This document shows, in pieces, positions 36,470 to 48,058 of a DNA stretch of 64,000 nucleotides (positions are counted from its first letter, which is position 1; the number at the start of each line of letters is the position of its first letter). Under the pieces are notes generated by a model. The model worked only from the letters and a program-made list of their open reading frames with translations. It ran no database searches and was not told the origin of the DNA. Both the position numbers and the translations under genes were made by a program. This DNA is from Pieris napi (taxonomy: Eukaryota > Arthropoda > Insecta > Lepidoptera > Pieridae): NCBI RefSeq assembly GCF_905475465.1, contig NC_062239.1:3472001-3536000 (forward strand), in the 5' to 3' direction.

Positions 36470-38680
36470 TAATATAAAACTTAAATATTATACGTATAAT
36501 GTATATACTACCCACATTATTAAGAAATTTATCAATGGAGCAGAAGCCGAAATGTGACGCAAAGATTTCTTAGAAGCCTAATGGTTTTAGCGTGTCATAA
36601 CATACACACCTTGAAAAAAATGACATCGCCTTGTGACTTATTGTGCTTGATTGTTTACCTAAACTTCGCGGAGAAAATTTTGCAATTCGCCCAATACATT
36701 TGCTGCGCTTGAAGTGTTTGCAGCGCTGAACTCAGCTTATATTGCATTGGCGACATAGGACCCATTTCCGTTCCATTTTCACGATTTTTAGCCAAACTAC
36801 GTACGACATTGCCAAGCCAATATTCAATAGGTCGAAAATTTGGCTAGAGAAGGCTTTTCACAGAATTCTAGGACTTTCAATATGGGCGCAATAGGAACTG
36901 CTGAAAAACTAAACAACTTTGTTTTGGTACGGGTTTTAACAATAACTTTTTGACGAATGAGAATTATTTTTATAAAGTGGTATTGCCAATTTGGAAATAA
37001 AATAACGCAAACTAATACGTTGAATATAGGTTATGGCAACTTCTTCAATTTATCATCTACATCTTTGGGCAATTAAATTTCATGACCTGAAGTGAATCCG
37101 ATAAAATAGATAAAATCTCATACGCATACTCTGTGATTTTATTTGTGTTTCATAATTCTTGGCCGCAATAAGTAAGATATACAATCAATGACAGCCAAAA
37201 TAGCCCGAGAATTACGCTGCTCTTCTGTGTGCCCGTCGAGGTATTTACCAATATTACTTAAAGGTCTTGAAAAATAGATGGTTTCTTCACATTTCTTAAA
37301 GAGTACAAAAATAAAATATAATTTTGTACACGTTATTGGTATTTAATAACGTAATTCATTTGTCGTTACGTATCCAAATAAACCTAAGATTGCGCCTCTA
37401 TAACGTTATACCAAAGCAATACCAAGTCAATATATTCTATTTGAATTCAAACAATGTTCAAAGTGTCCGCATAGCCGCATACTAACTAGTCATGTAAGGG
37501 AAACACAGCATTTACTTATTAGTTCAAACTACGCTCAACTTGTGTAGTTTCTAAAGTCAGACATGGTTTCGCTAAGATACTCGGTCAGTTAGGACTGGTC
37601 ATGAATCTTCTATCGACATATAATACCTCCACTCAGTCATAACACGGTAACTCGTAACTCCATAACGCTGGTTATAAATACTGCTTCAGTTTTAATTAAC
37701 TTTTTATAGGCTTCTGTGCACACACACATGTCTATTTTTGGTTTCGAACATTCTCTAATTATCTACATCCTTCACCGCACGATGCGTACAGTGAATGAAT
37801 TGTCATAGCAAAATATAACATATGATGTTTACAAACAATTATAATATTCACTCATATCAAGGAATAATAATGGTTTCCGGTAGAACGAAGTTAATAAACA
37901 GAACATTAGTATACATATTATATATAAAATGTAAATGTCATTCCTGTGTACAAATATTTGATTAAATTACTTTTAAATGCTAAAATTAATGTTTTTAAAA
38001 ATATCAATGAACATAGGGCACTGTTATTTGACTTTAGTAACTAAGATCAGTAGTAACAGAAAAAGAAGAAATAGTAACAGCTAGATAACATTATAATACA
38101 TGATTATAACCATTATCGATTATTAAGATACGTATTACAATAAATTATAACTCGCAGAGTTCATTCTGCTTAAAACGGTTCGATCATCGAAGAAAAATGA
38201 ATAAGAAAATTAATTTCCGTAAACTTTCCCAACTGACAGCCCCTGGTATGAACCCATTAAATTTCCTTGCGAGAAGAATGAAATGATAAATAATTCATCA
38301 TTCCATCCTTACTTAGACTAAGTACACCATAATTCACATTCGCGAGCCCTTCCGTGAATACGACATAAAATACAGCCGAGGTAATCCTATCCATCCATGA
38401 TTTATATCAAGGGTCAATGTAAAAATTTCATAAGTTATATATCATTTTACTAGACATGCCACTGTCATCAAACACATAATATTTAATATTTCTTCACTTA
38501 ACTCGTATTCTTATTTTAAAGAACAAACCCATCCGTACTGTCATATTGTACTTATAGTGGTAAATGGAACGTTGACAAAGCCCCACCATAGCCATTTTCG
38601 TTAACTTACTAACATAGCATAGTCTAAATTACTCATTGTTAGTTTAAGCATTTCCCAAGTAAAAAAGTTTGTTACAACCG
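36470..38680. other. AT-rich DNA, no gene seen
   Basis: About 2.2 kb without supported features. Confidence 0.45.
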
Positions 38681-38683
38681 TAG

Positions 38684-39149
38684 TCTATATATATAAAAAT
38701 GAAACCCGTTTTCCGTTGTCACGACATAACATGAAAACGGCTTGACCGATTTGTCTGATTTTTTTTTGTTGTGTTTGTAATTGTCAGGAGAAGGTCCTTA
38801 TAAAAGAAAAAAAAGAAAAAAATTGCGCGGAAAATTAGAAAATTGAAGAATACTTAACCACCATACAATTCGAACTTTTTTATGTAACCTTATGGCGTTT
38901 GAAATAACATTGACAGAATGCGTGCTGCAAATATCGTCAAAGAGGATGTAAGAAAAATTAATATCGTTTAAAATAAATGCTTCGATCGGAGTTATTATAT
39001 TGATAATATAAAAACAAACAAAGAATGTTGTATAACATAAAGCATTAGAATAATAAACACTCTGTTTCTGAAATATTTTTTAATGAATTATACCAATTTG
39101 AAATCAATATTCATAGTTAAGACAGGACAACGTCTGTCGGGTCCGCTAG
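38684..39149 (+). mobile_element. Nonautonomous Helitron, another family
   Basis: It begins TCTATATATATAAAAATGAA, carries AAAACGGCTTGACCGATTTG near the start, and ends GTCTGTCGGGTCCGCTAG followed by T. These are classic lepidopteran Helitron ends. About 466 bp, no coding capacity. Confidence 0.85.
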
Positions 39150-39154
39150 TAAAT

Positions 39155-40400
39155 TATAAATAAAAACTTCTGAGTAATATTAACAGTATTTTATCTGAAA
39201 TACTTATTCGTATTCTTTCAAATTGAGGAAAATGGTGGATCAGTCAAAACAGTACAAAAAGACTTCTTAGAAAATCTTTAACGGATGAATGAAGTGTATT
39301 AAACGCGTGATTACGCTTCTTTAAATTCAAGACGCAGAACTAAGTAAATAATGTAATTCGCGTTAAAAGACGGACTACCTTTATTTTGATGTAAAGTGAA
39401 AATATAAGTTTATAGAAATAAAAAATAATAAGCCTTCACACCTTCTAACAATGCATCACATATACAATTATGAGATGAATCCCACTGTTACTGTATGTTC
39501 TTAACAAAAAAGGTCGGTAAGCTCTATCTACTTGGCAAGTGAGAAAAAATATCAGTCAAAACAGAAGGAGCTGTGTCAAAACAATTAGTTACAATATGTT
39601 TAAGAAGTATTAAATATACAGATTTTTTTGAAGTTATACTTCTTTTTGCGCGATGGAGAAAAATGATGAGAGTGAATTTTTACGATGCGCGCGCACACCG
39701 ACACCTAAATTCTACATCGTTAAGTTAGTTCTAGGTGGCATGAAAATCGATAATAACTATGTTCAAGTTGTATTTTCTAGTATTTTTAATTAGATAACAA
39801 ATTGAAGCAAATTTTTATATTTAGAACACGTGTATCGTAACAGTACAATAAATAAATATTATATTGGTGTTTTTATTAAATCAATTTCATATACGACGGT
39901 GATAGTATTTACTAATAATAATTTATTATTTATAAGTATATCTATATATGTATAGTGAATCTTAGTGATAAAACTGATTTGAATAAACTGTTTTGAGTGC
40001 ATTTATAGATTTGAGGTTAATTGTCGGTATGTATAATTTTTAATTATTGCTTCTGTTGATTCCAACTATGTTGTTCCAAAGAAGTATAACTTCTAACGCG
40101 TGTATACACACACTTTTATTAAAGTACTAATAGGTTCTTCGGTATTTCATGAAATACAGAAACGGCACTAGAAGGAACAGCTTCTGGCTTACAGAAATGA
40201 AATAACTTGCATAAATATAAAAAGATTCACTATATGAATGTCGAGGTCTTCCTACTACTTGAGGGACGACGACTTAAAAGGATCTGTCATTTGAACTAAT
40301 TTAGTATTTCAACAACGAGTAGCGTGGAAATAGCTTATTTCCTAGTGAATACTGTGATATGGAGCTATTAAGGTATATTTTATATGTATATAAAGGGAGA
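39155..40400. other. AT-rich DNA, no gene seen
   Basis: Nothing supported. Confidence 0.45.
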
Positions 40401-40404
40401 GGTT

Positions 40405-40520
40405 GGCAAGTTGAGCTCAGTGGTTAAGTGTGACTCACAATTCTGAGGTCTTGTGGTCGATAACAACAGCAGCAGAATTGTGTCTGCCCCATACCCTAAG
40501 TATCGTTACGGTATTTCATG
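40405..40520 (+). mobile_element. Possible decayed SINE head
   Basis: GAGCTCAGTGGTTAAGTGTG looks like an A box. GAGGTCTTGTGGTCGATAAC stands where GAGGTCGTAGGTTCGATCCC would be. The remainder is unrecognisable. Confidence 0.4.
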
Positions 40521-40524
40521 CAGT

Positions 40525-42485
40525 TAGAAGATTATATATTTTTATTAATTAACACATTATTGCCAACATATAAACTCCTTTTTCTACACACATACAAGAT
40601 ATAGGTCAATATATATATAGTTATATATAGTTATAAGCGATTTCATGGGGCATTTCAGCTAGTATCCTTATATCTATTATACTTCTCCAAAACCCTTAAT
40701 ATAGACCTTTTATCACTAGAGATTAGTCGATAATTGATTAATTAAAATCAGACTACGGACGGCGAGCATTCATAATAAAAACCAAATTTTAAAATTGGGT
40801 AACTTCCAAAATCAAAACTTCTTATCCTTCAAGTTTTGTAGGGTAACAACAAAACATAATAATTATATGTACAAAAATATATACTAATGAATTATGTTAA
40901 CTACATAATATTGCGCCTTTGAAATCAGTTTAGAATGAAATCGAAGAACAATATTGAGATTATTTGAAGGAACAAATCAAGTAATTATTTTATTTATTGG
41001 ATTCGTTTGATCAAAACAATTTATGCTATTTTATATACAAAGGAATAACAATAGAATTGGATATCTGATGTCGTAATTAAGAATCCCCTGTTTCTCATTT
41101 TGAAGATTGATGCTAGTGAAGAAATTAAAGCTTATTTTCAAAGTTCTCATATTTCACTTATTATTCGCTCTCGAGAACAACATTTAATTTTAAAGTTTTC
41201 GTTTTAGCTTCGTTCTTTCAAAGTATTTAATGATTTTCTTAGCTCTGAGATTTGGAATATAATTTATTTTAAGTTAAGTGTTTTATAGCTAGGTATTAGT
41301 CTCGTTTATGTAAACGGTTTATATACATTTGAATTCATCTCTGTCACACATACAAAACAAAAACAACAAGATAATTCATTTTTTTACTATCCCGTTAACT
41401 ATCGCAATATATGACCGACTAAGTAAATGTTAAAAAATGTTATTATTTATTTACTAAGCGTATAAAGGCTTTTCAAAAATATAGATATGTTTTTCAATTT
41501 AAGGTCTTAGCAAATACTACTAGTCCATTCATATTAATTCTAAATTTGAATGTTTACATTTAGATATTTTGATTTTATTTGCGAGTAAATGAACCCATAC
41601 TCGCATCTATGTCATACCAGCCCTAAAGAAGTAAAAAAGAATTTAACCTTCAGTTTGTTTTGTTTCCAGACTTTATATAGAGGCCTTTCGCCACCGGGCT
41701 ATAAATAATAAAACACGAACTGTAAAAAAATTTAATGCTTGACAGAATTTATAAGCGCATCGCTTTAGTCTTTTCTAATAAAACGTTTTTCAAATAGCAT
41801 TTTTCACATAAGAATCTGGATAATATGATGTCGTAAATATTTATACGCTCTCAAAGCGGGACCGTTTACTGGAACCTTCCATAATATAACTTATATTTCG
41901 AGCTCTTCTTCATATGAGCCTCGAAAGTTGTTTACGCAACTTTTGATTGCCTTCTTCACTTAGTTTACTTTTTGCTTTAAATGGAATTATTATGAAACTT
42001 TTTTCGTTTATAGGCATAAGTGGATTTCGGGAACGCGACGCGATGATGTCTTTTTACTTTTAATTTATTTTCCGTTATGGATTAACTTTGAGTAAGTTTG
42101 GCTTACCGTTCATGATGTATATTCACACAAGACTAAAGTCATACAGTTTTTTATAAATTAATTTTTAATAGTTTGCGATCGTATATAGTCTTATTTCTGC
42201 TACTGTTTCCCTGAGCCAGGCCAGTAGATGATGAGACACGTGTAATAATGCATAGCATGATCTTTAGGTTTGGAGTAGTACGCCAGCCACTACACTGTGG
42301 ATGCCTTCCATCATGCCGGGGGTTATGGCACGAACTATGACTTTCGTGAGTCAAAAATTGTTTTGGATTTTGTTTGGAAGTCATCTTTGTTTTTGTCATA
42401 GATTTCAACTGTAGCTTCTGTTAGCCTAAAATCCTTTTTCTATTATATTTCTCTTCTGTCTCTTTTTCAATAGATATAACAAACA
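40525..42485. other. AT-rich DNA, no gene seen
   Basis: No supported gene. An 85-codon minus frame (42151-42408) has no motif. Confidence 0.45.
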
Positions 42486-42488
42486 ATA

Positions 42489-43089
42489 TCTTAATATATA
42501 TAAATTACGTGTCACGTTGTTTGTCCGCGATGGACTCCTAAAGTACAGCCTTCGATTCTGTAACTCACTTCACGAACTCACACAGCGGTTTTCGCATCGG
42601 CGGTCTCTCTCAAATCAGTCGTGAAGCAGTCATTTTATGATTTGGCATTCTGATAAACAATAAAGTACAAGCTCCCACCTTTTCAGAATGCCAAATCATA
42701 AAATGACTGCTTCACGACTGATTTGAGAGCGACCGCCGATGCGAAAACCGCTGTGTGAGTTCGTGAAGTGAGTTAAAGAATCGCAGGGCTGAACCGATTT
42801 CAATCAAATTTGCACACCGTGTGCATTTGGATTTAACTTAAAAGATAGGATAGCTTACATCTCAATTTCTACCCGTAATATTATTTTATTGCAAATTATT
42901 TGTTAATTATTTGATAGTCACAATTCTAACAGATGGCGCTGTGTTGAAAGTACCAACGTTTCACATAAGCTACAATTTAATGGCATTACCACCAAAAAAG
43001 CATGGCATCCTACCGTTTCCGATGAATAGTTTACTAATTTGTAATATAAAAAAAACCTTAGCCACAGTAACGCTTGGCCGGTTTGCTAG
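42489..43089 (+). mobile_element. Nonautonomous Helitron, family H1 copy 2 (interrupted)
   Basis: Same 5' start (TCTTAATATATATAAATT), same interior and same end (GGCCGGTTTGCTAG then T) as copy 1 at 36118-36467. It carries a 244-bp inverted-repeat insertion at 42547-42790. The 76-codon frame at 42911-43141 is incidental sequence of the element. Confidence 0.85.
42547..42790. mobile_element. 244-bp foldback element inside the Helitron
   Basis: The left arm 42547-42653 and right arm 42683-42790 are reverse complements over about 107 bases with few differences (outer end AGCC/GGCT, inner TTTGGCATTCTGA/TCAGAATGCCAAA), separated by a 29-base spacer. Comparison with the uninterrupted Helitron shows the insertion point between CTAC and GAACC with no clear target duplication. 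Single-arm relatives occur at 50316-50447 and 56171-56307. Confidence 0.9.
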
Positions 43090-43094
43090 TATAT

Positions 43095-44080
43095 TATATA
43101 TTCTGCACTGTTTATGTAAAGTAAAATTTGTAAGTTACTAAAAGCAAAGTATCGGAAGCTCCACATTTTTTGTCATTGTTCCGATAAATAGACCGCAGAG
43201 GAGTTTAAAACCGATGCTGTTCAAGCGTTAAACTTTTAAAACCATAAAAAGCTGGCGATAGATTTCGTTTTGGTTAAGTGAATTCGGTTTTGTGCTTACA
43301 CAATTTAATTGTGCTGAAGTTGCTAATTGTTACAGCTATTTTGTATTTCGAATTCCAATTATAAATGTTTAAATTTTCGCTAAACATCGCTCATATTGAT
43401 TTCATTATTTTCAAATAACAAGTTTCAAATTTCGATTTAGTTATTTCAGAAGTAGTATTATTATTCATTTGTTTTCAATGCTTTTAAATCGGATTGGGTT
43501 TAATTCACGGTAAAACATTGATTTTCGGTTTGTAAGGCGATAATCGATCAAAGTTATCTTGATCAGAAATAATAATTGTAAGTAAAACAAATACAGTAAA
43601 ATATCGGCTGACTCTATAGATTCAAAATTGAAAAAAAACTAAAATTGTGGATGTCTTAATCACATTAAATGATTATTATTAAATATCATCATTACAAGTA
43701 AAACATTGTTCCATTTTAAAACTTAATTTGGTTTTCGTGACTCGTCAGTTCCAAGTTTCTAAGATAAAGTAAATGTCATGAATTGCAAAAATTTACGAAC
43801 ACCCCTTTAAAATATGTTTATCAAACTAATACTGACTAGCATAATTAGGGAATCTATTTGATATACTCATTTGTTTTCATTTGGCCTTTTGTGACGAAAG
43901 TATTCACACTGTAATAAAAAGGTTTATTTTTAATGTATTTAAAAATTCTAATATGTTAGAAAACAAATGGCTGATTTCTTTTTAGGTCAAATGAAGAAGC
44001 ACTAAAACTAAATATAGTTTTTTCATAAAAAAAAGGAAAAGAAAACAATTTACTTTAACTTTTTTTTAAATATATGTGTC
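43095..44080. other. AT-rich DNA, no gene seen
   Basis: Nothing supported. Confidence 0.4.
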
Positions 44081-44084
44081 TTTA

Positions 44085-44175
44085 CTAAGACATCATGGAA
44101 CATTACAATCTAGCCTAACTTAAGACTAATAAGTAATTTAAGTCTAACCTAAGAAAGTGTCCAATAACACTACTT
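44085..44175 (+). repeat. Interspersed repeat R1, copy 1
   Basis: AGACATCATGGAACATTACA, then ATCTAGCCTAACTTAAGACT and AAGAAAGTGTCCAATAACAC, match the reverse complement of 62855-62945 and then 60370-60410. In that second copy the two halves are separated by the giant palindrome. The class of the repeat is unknown. Confidence 0.6.
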
Positions 44176-44179
44176 ACAG

Positions 44180-44805
44180 TCTCTATTAAAGGTAAGACAC
44201 TCTGTTGCACTAACACTAATTCACTAGTTCAAATGGTTTTGTCCTTTTAAGTCTTCTCACTTGGCCCGTGGTGTCAAGGAATTGAATAGCCTCGACATTA
44301 ACTTGACATATGATGTCAAGTGTGTGATTAGGGAATTGATAATTTGACTGACCCACTGATAGGTATAGATTTTTCATATTTATTAATTGATAATATCTAT
44401 AAAAACTTTATACTTTATTAATTGATTGTTATAGTTTTATACGTTTTCGATCATATTTTACGCCCTTATATCCTTTCTCTAGATACGTTTTATAACCCTT
44501 GGCAAATATTATGGTCTCTTATTAAATCTAAATCATCAGTATGATACTCGTGCGTGTTGGTCCTTCAGAAACTACATTTGACTTCCATTCTGTTCTATAG
44601 AAAAACTTATGATCATAGAAATTATGAATCTTTTTTGTATATAGATAGTGAGTGTGTTGTCAAATTCGCAAATAAGGAAAAATATGATTATGAGCTAAAT
44701 ACGGAGTAACGAGGGGTGGTAGATTAGCTATCAACTGAAAATTGAATTTTGAATCAGTAAGGTGTGCCTAGGGGTACAGTGGAATTGAAGCGCAACGTAT
44801 CTAAG
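44180..44805. other. AT-rich DNA, no gene seen
   Basis: Nothing supported; left flank of the RTE-type LINE. Confidence 0.4.
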
Positions 44806-44887
44806 TTAATAAAGTTTTATTTATTTATTTATTTATTATTAGCCTTATATCAAAATACAAAATATATACATTATAACTGTTATTTCC

Positions 44888-47800
44888 TTAATCTATGATA
44901 ACTGATTCTGTGTGCCTACGGGCAAAGGCCTCCCCCATTGTCCTCCATTCTTTCTTATTGTAAACCAATCTTGTCCAGGTCTTAGATTTTCCTGCCATTT
45001 CCACGATTTCATCGGCCCACCTCTTAAATTGCCTACCTTTGTTTCTTTTATGGCCTCTTGGTTGCCATAGTGTAACGATTTTGCTCCATTTTTCTGCTCC
45101 TCTTATGGTATGTCCAGCCCATTTCCATTTTAGTAATTTTGTTTTATGCACAACGTCAGCAAACCCTGTTTTATCTCTTAATTTTTTGTTACTAATTTTA
45201 TCAATTCTTCTTTTCTTTATTATGCTTCTTTCCATGGCTCTCTGGGTTACACTTAATCTTTCGCATTGTGCTTTGGTAAGTGCCCATGTTTGACAGCCGT
45301 ATGTAAGAATTGGTAGGATGCATATGTTGAAAAGTTTTCTCTTGATGTGCATGCTTGTTTGACTATTTTTCATAACTTCTTTTAGGGACCAATATCTCTT
45401 CCATGCATTTCCAATTCTTCTGTCTATTTCCTTTGTAGTTGAATCATGGTTGGATATCAGTTGACCTAAATAAAGATATTCTGATACATAATCTATTGTG
45501 TTGTCATCTATTTTTATTACTCTGTCATTCCTGCCATTGGTCATTGCTTTAGTTTTTTGGATGTTCATTAAGAGTCCAACTTCTTTGCTAGCTGTATTCA
45601 GTTCTATGAGCATATTTTGTAATTCTTCTGCCGTATTTGCAAATACCACTATGTCGTCCGCGAATCTCAGATGGGTCAGTTTCTCGCCATTTATATTTAA
45701 GCCATATTCTGTCCAATCTAACTTTCGGAATATTTCCTCTAGAACAGCTGTAAACAGTTTGGGCGATAGTGGGTCGCCCTGTCTTACTCCTCTGAGGATA
45801 TTTATGTCGCAGCCTTCCTTTTCCATTTTGATCTTTGCTGTGGTACCTGTGTAGATGTTCTTAATTATCCTTATGTATTTGTGCTCCACACCCTGCTTTC
45901 GCAAAGCTTCCCAAATTTTTGAGTGATCCAGTGAATCAAATGCCTTGCAGTAGTCTACAAAGCAACAGTAAAATTGGATGTTATATTCTTTGCACTTTTC
46001 AGCTATCTGTCTAGCAACGTGCATGTGATCCACTGTCGAGTAGTCGTTTCTGAAGCCTGCCTGCTCCCTGGGTTGATTTTCGTCCAAAGTTTTACTGATA
46101 CGGCTTAAAATAATTTTTGAAAATACTTTATATAAGTTGGACATTAGGCTTATGGGCCTATAATTGCCAATGTCATCTCTGTTACCTTTTTTATGCAGTA
46201 GTTTAATAGACGATACAGTCCAGTGTTTTGGAATACTTTCCGTTTCCAGGATAGTATTGAAGAGTTTAGTCAGGAATGGTGTAATTATATGCTTTGTTTC
46301 AAGTAGCACTTCATTTGAAATATTATCAGGACCTTGTGCTTTGTCTCTCTTCAGTGCGCTGATTGCTTTTTCGACTTCGCGTATCATAATGGATGGTACT
46401 TTATCTGAGTCAAGTAGTTCAATGTGTTCAATTGTTGATCTTTTTGAGTACAGTTCTCTGTAATAATCTGTGGCAATACTTATAATATCTGGTCTTTTAG
46501 TTTTGTCTTTACCAGATAAATCTTTGAATTTGGGTATCCATTGCACCTTTTCTTGTAGTAGTTTTATGGCTTTTTTAGTTCCTCCAGTTTTTTCAATTAG
46601 GTTTTCCAAAGTTCGTAGTCTATATAATTTCCTGTCCTTTCGCATACTCATTCTTAGATCTTTGCTTAGTTGAGCAATGACTTTTCTAACTTCTACTGTT
46701 TTAGGGGAAGTTTGTATAATTTTTTCCCTTTTTTCCATTATTCGTTTTGTCTTTTCCGACAGTATATCTTTTCCTTTTCCATGTACTTCTTTTTTCGTAC
46801 TAAATTTACCAAGAATATCTGAGAATTTGCTGTAGATTTTCAGTGTATTCAGCTCTGATAGATCTTCTTCTATGTTCTTCAATTCTACTTCCAGTTGTTT
46901 GGCTGTTAGTTGTGATCCTTTATTTTTCGTTGTTTCTTTTTGGTGGTTAGTGAATTTTCTAGTACATTTTATTGTTGTAGATTTAAACTGGGTTCGCACC
47001 ATTCGATGGTTAGTGTTAAAATTTAAATTTGAAATGACTTGACAATCTTCGAATGATCTGGCACGATTGGTAAGTATATAGTCAATCTCATTTTTATAGC
47101 GCCCGTCAGGGGATGACCATGTCCATCTTCTGTTTTGTTTTTTCTTGTATAGTGAATTTAAAATGACTAAGTGTTGTTCGAAAGCTAAATCTATTAGTTT
47201 CTGTCCATTTCTTGATCTTTTTCCTTGGTAGTGAGGTCCCATTATGATTTCTTCGCCGTCTTTCCTAGTCCCTATTTGAGCATTAAAATCTCCCATCAGG
47301 ATTAAATTTGTTGAACCTAATTCGGTTAAAGTGTTGTTTAGTTTTTTATAGAAGGATTCAATGGTGCTGTCAGAAGATTGCTCTGTAGGCGAGTATACTT
47401 GTACTATGGTCCATTCCTTTTTAAATAAAGGTAGCATGATTTTTAGGACTGCTATACGCTCTGAAACCCCTTGAAACTCAAGGATATTGTTTTCTAATTC
47501 TTTATGTATCATGAAACCGACGCCATATTGTCCTGGTGTCTCTCCCTTAGAACATAGGACAAAATCGCCATAGTCTTCTATTTTATCGCCCATGCGTCTA
47601 ACTTCACTGATTCCTATTATACTCCACTTTATTCTCTCCAGTGCCATTGTCAATTCTAGCAGACTATCTTCTGTTCTCAGTGTGCGTACATTAAAGGTTG
47701 CTATATAAATCTGGTTCTTTTGTTGGTATTCTTTTGGGGGGGTGTGGTCTAATTCCCCACGGGGACCAGCCGGGTTGGGGAATGCTTCTTTTGTTTGATT

Positions 47801-48058
47801 TTGTTTATTTGATTGATTTTGTTTATTTGTTTGATTTTGTTTATTTGTTTGGTTTTGTTTATTTGTTTGATTTTGTTTATTTGTTTGATTTTGTCTATTT
47901 GTTTGATTTGTTATGTAAATATTGTTGTTATTTTTGTTTTGATTTTCTATTGTTGGGTTGGGTCTCCTGTTGTTGTCGGCGTCTGTTGAGCGTTTTTTGA
48001 TGCTGAAGGTGAAGGTAGTGACAGTGATCTGCCACGTGCTACGTAATCTAGCATGCAA
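44888..48058 (-). CDS. RTE-type LINE ORF2: endonuclease and reverse transcriptase
   Basis: A single uninterrupted frame of 1,056 codons counted from a TTG. Residues 51-90 are a Gln/Asn-rich hexapeptide repeat (NQTNKQ units). Residues about 117-355 are an AP-type endonuclease with FNVRTL, SEV (Glu152), GDFN (256-259), EIDYIL and NHR (His351); this nicks target DNA. The reverse transcriptase follows with NYRPISL (632-638), FVDYCKAFD (700-708, motif A), GVRQGDPLSP (757-766, motif B), FADD (799-802, motif C) and YLYLGQ. The C-terminus has KWKWAGH. The frame is intact, so the copy is young and possibly competent. It has no AUG before Met138, which is inside the endonuclease; it overlaps ORF1 by 112 bases in the -1 phase, so translation probably comes from frameshifting at 47992-47998. 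Placement in the RTE group is from the family's overall look; the exact clade is open. Confidence 0.95.
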   Translation of the reverse strand: MHARLRSTWQITVTTFTFSIKKRSTDADNNRRPNPTIENQNKNNNNIYITNQTNRQNQTNKQNQTNKQNQTNKQNQTNKQNQSNKQNQTKEAFPNPAGPRGELDHTPPKEYQQKNQIYIATFNVRTLRTEDSLLELTMALERIKWSIIGISEVRRMGDKIEDYGDFVLCSKGETPGQYGVGFMIHKELENNILEFQGVSERIAVLKIMLPLFKKEWTIVQVYSPTEQSSDSTIESFYKKLNNTLTELGSTNLILMGDFNAQIGTRKDGEEIIMGPHYQGKRSRNGQKLIDLAFEQHLVILNSLYKKKQNRRWTWSSPDGRYKNEIDYILTNRARSFEDCQVISNLNFNTNHRMVRTQFKSTTIKCTRKFTNHQKETTKNKGSQLTAKQLEVELKNIEEDLSELNTLKIYSKFSDILGKFSTKKEVHGKGKDILSEKTKRIMEKREKIIQTSPKTVEVRKVIAQLSKDLRMSMRKDRKLYRLRTLENLIEKTGGTKKAIKLLQEKVQWIPKFKDLSGKDKTKRPDIISIATDYYRELYSKRSTIEHIELLDSDKVPSIMIREVEKAISALKRDKAQGPDNISNEVLLETKHIITPFLTKLFNTILETESIPKHWTVSSIKLLHKKGNRDDIGNYRPISLMSNLYKVFSKIILSRISKTLDENQPREQAGFRNDYSTVDHMHVARQIAEKCKEYNIQFYCCFVDYCKAFDSLDHSKIWEALRKQGVEHKYIRIIKNIYTGTTAKIKMEKEGCDINILRGVRQGDPLSPKLFTAVLEEIFRKLDWTEYGLNINGEKLTHLRFADDIVVFANTAEELQNMLIELNTASKEVGLLMNIQKTKAMTNGRNDRVIKIDDNTIDYVSEYLYLGQLISNHDSTTKEIDRRIGNAWKRYWSLKEVMKNSQTSMHIKRKLFNICILPILTYGCQTWALTKAQCERLSVTQRAMERSIIKKRRIDKISNKKLRDKTGFADVVHKTKLLKWKWAGHTIRGAEKWSKIVTLWQPRGHKRNKGRQFKRWADEIVEMAGKSKTWTRLVYNKKEWRTMGEAFARRHTESVIID
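47789..47908 (-). repeat. 18-base tandem repeat within ORF2
   Basis: About six and a half units of an 18-base repeat (plus strand TTTGTTTGATTTTGTTTA type) encode NQTNKQ repeats in the linker between the frameshift site and the endonuclease. Because 18 is a multiple of three, copy-number change keeps the frame. Confidence 0.9.

Noticed and set aside
40655..40668. GCTAGT that could be a Helitron end
   Set aside because: Upstream sequence lacks the conserved Helitron 3' features seen at the other copies.
45498..46673. Plus-strand open frames of 67-118 codons opposite ORF2
   Set aside because: They are antisense shadows of the intact LINE ORF2.
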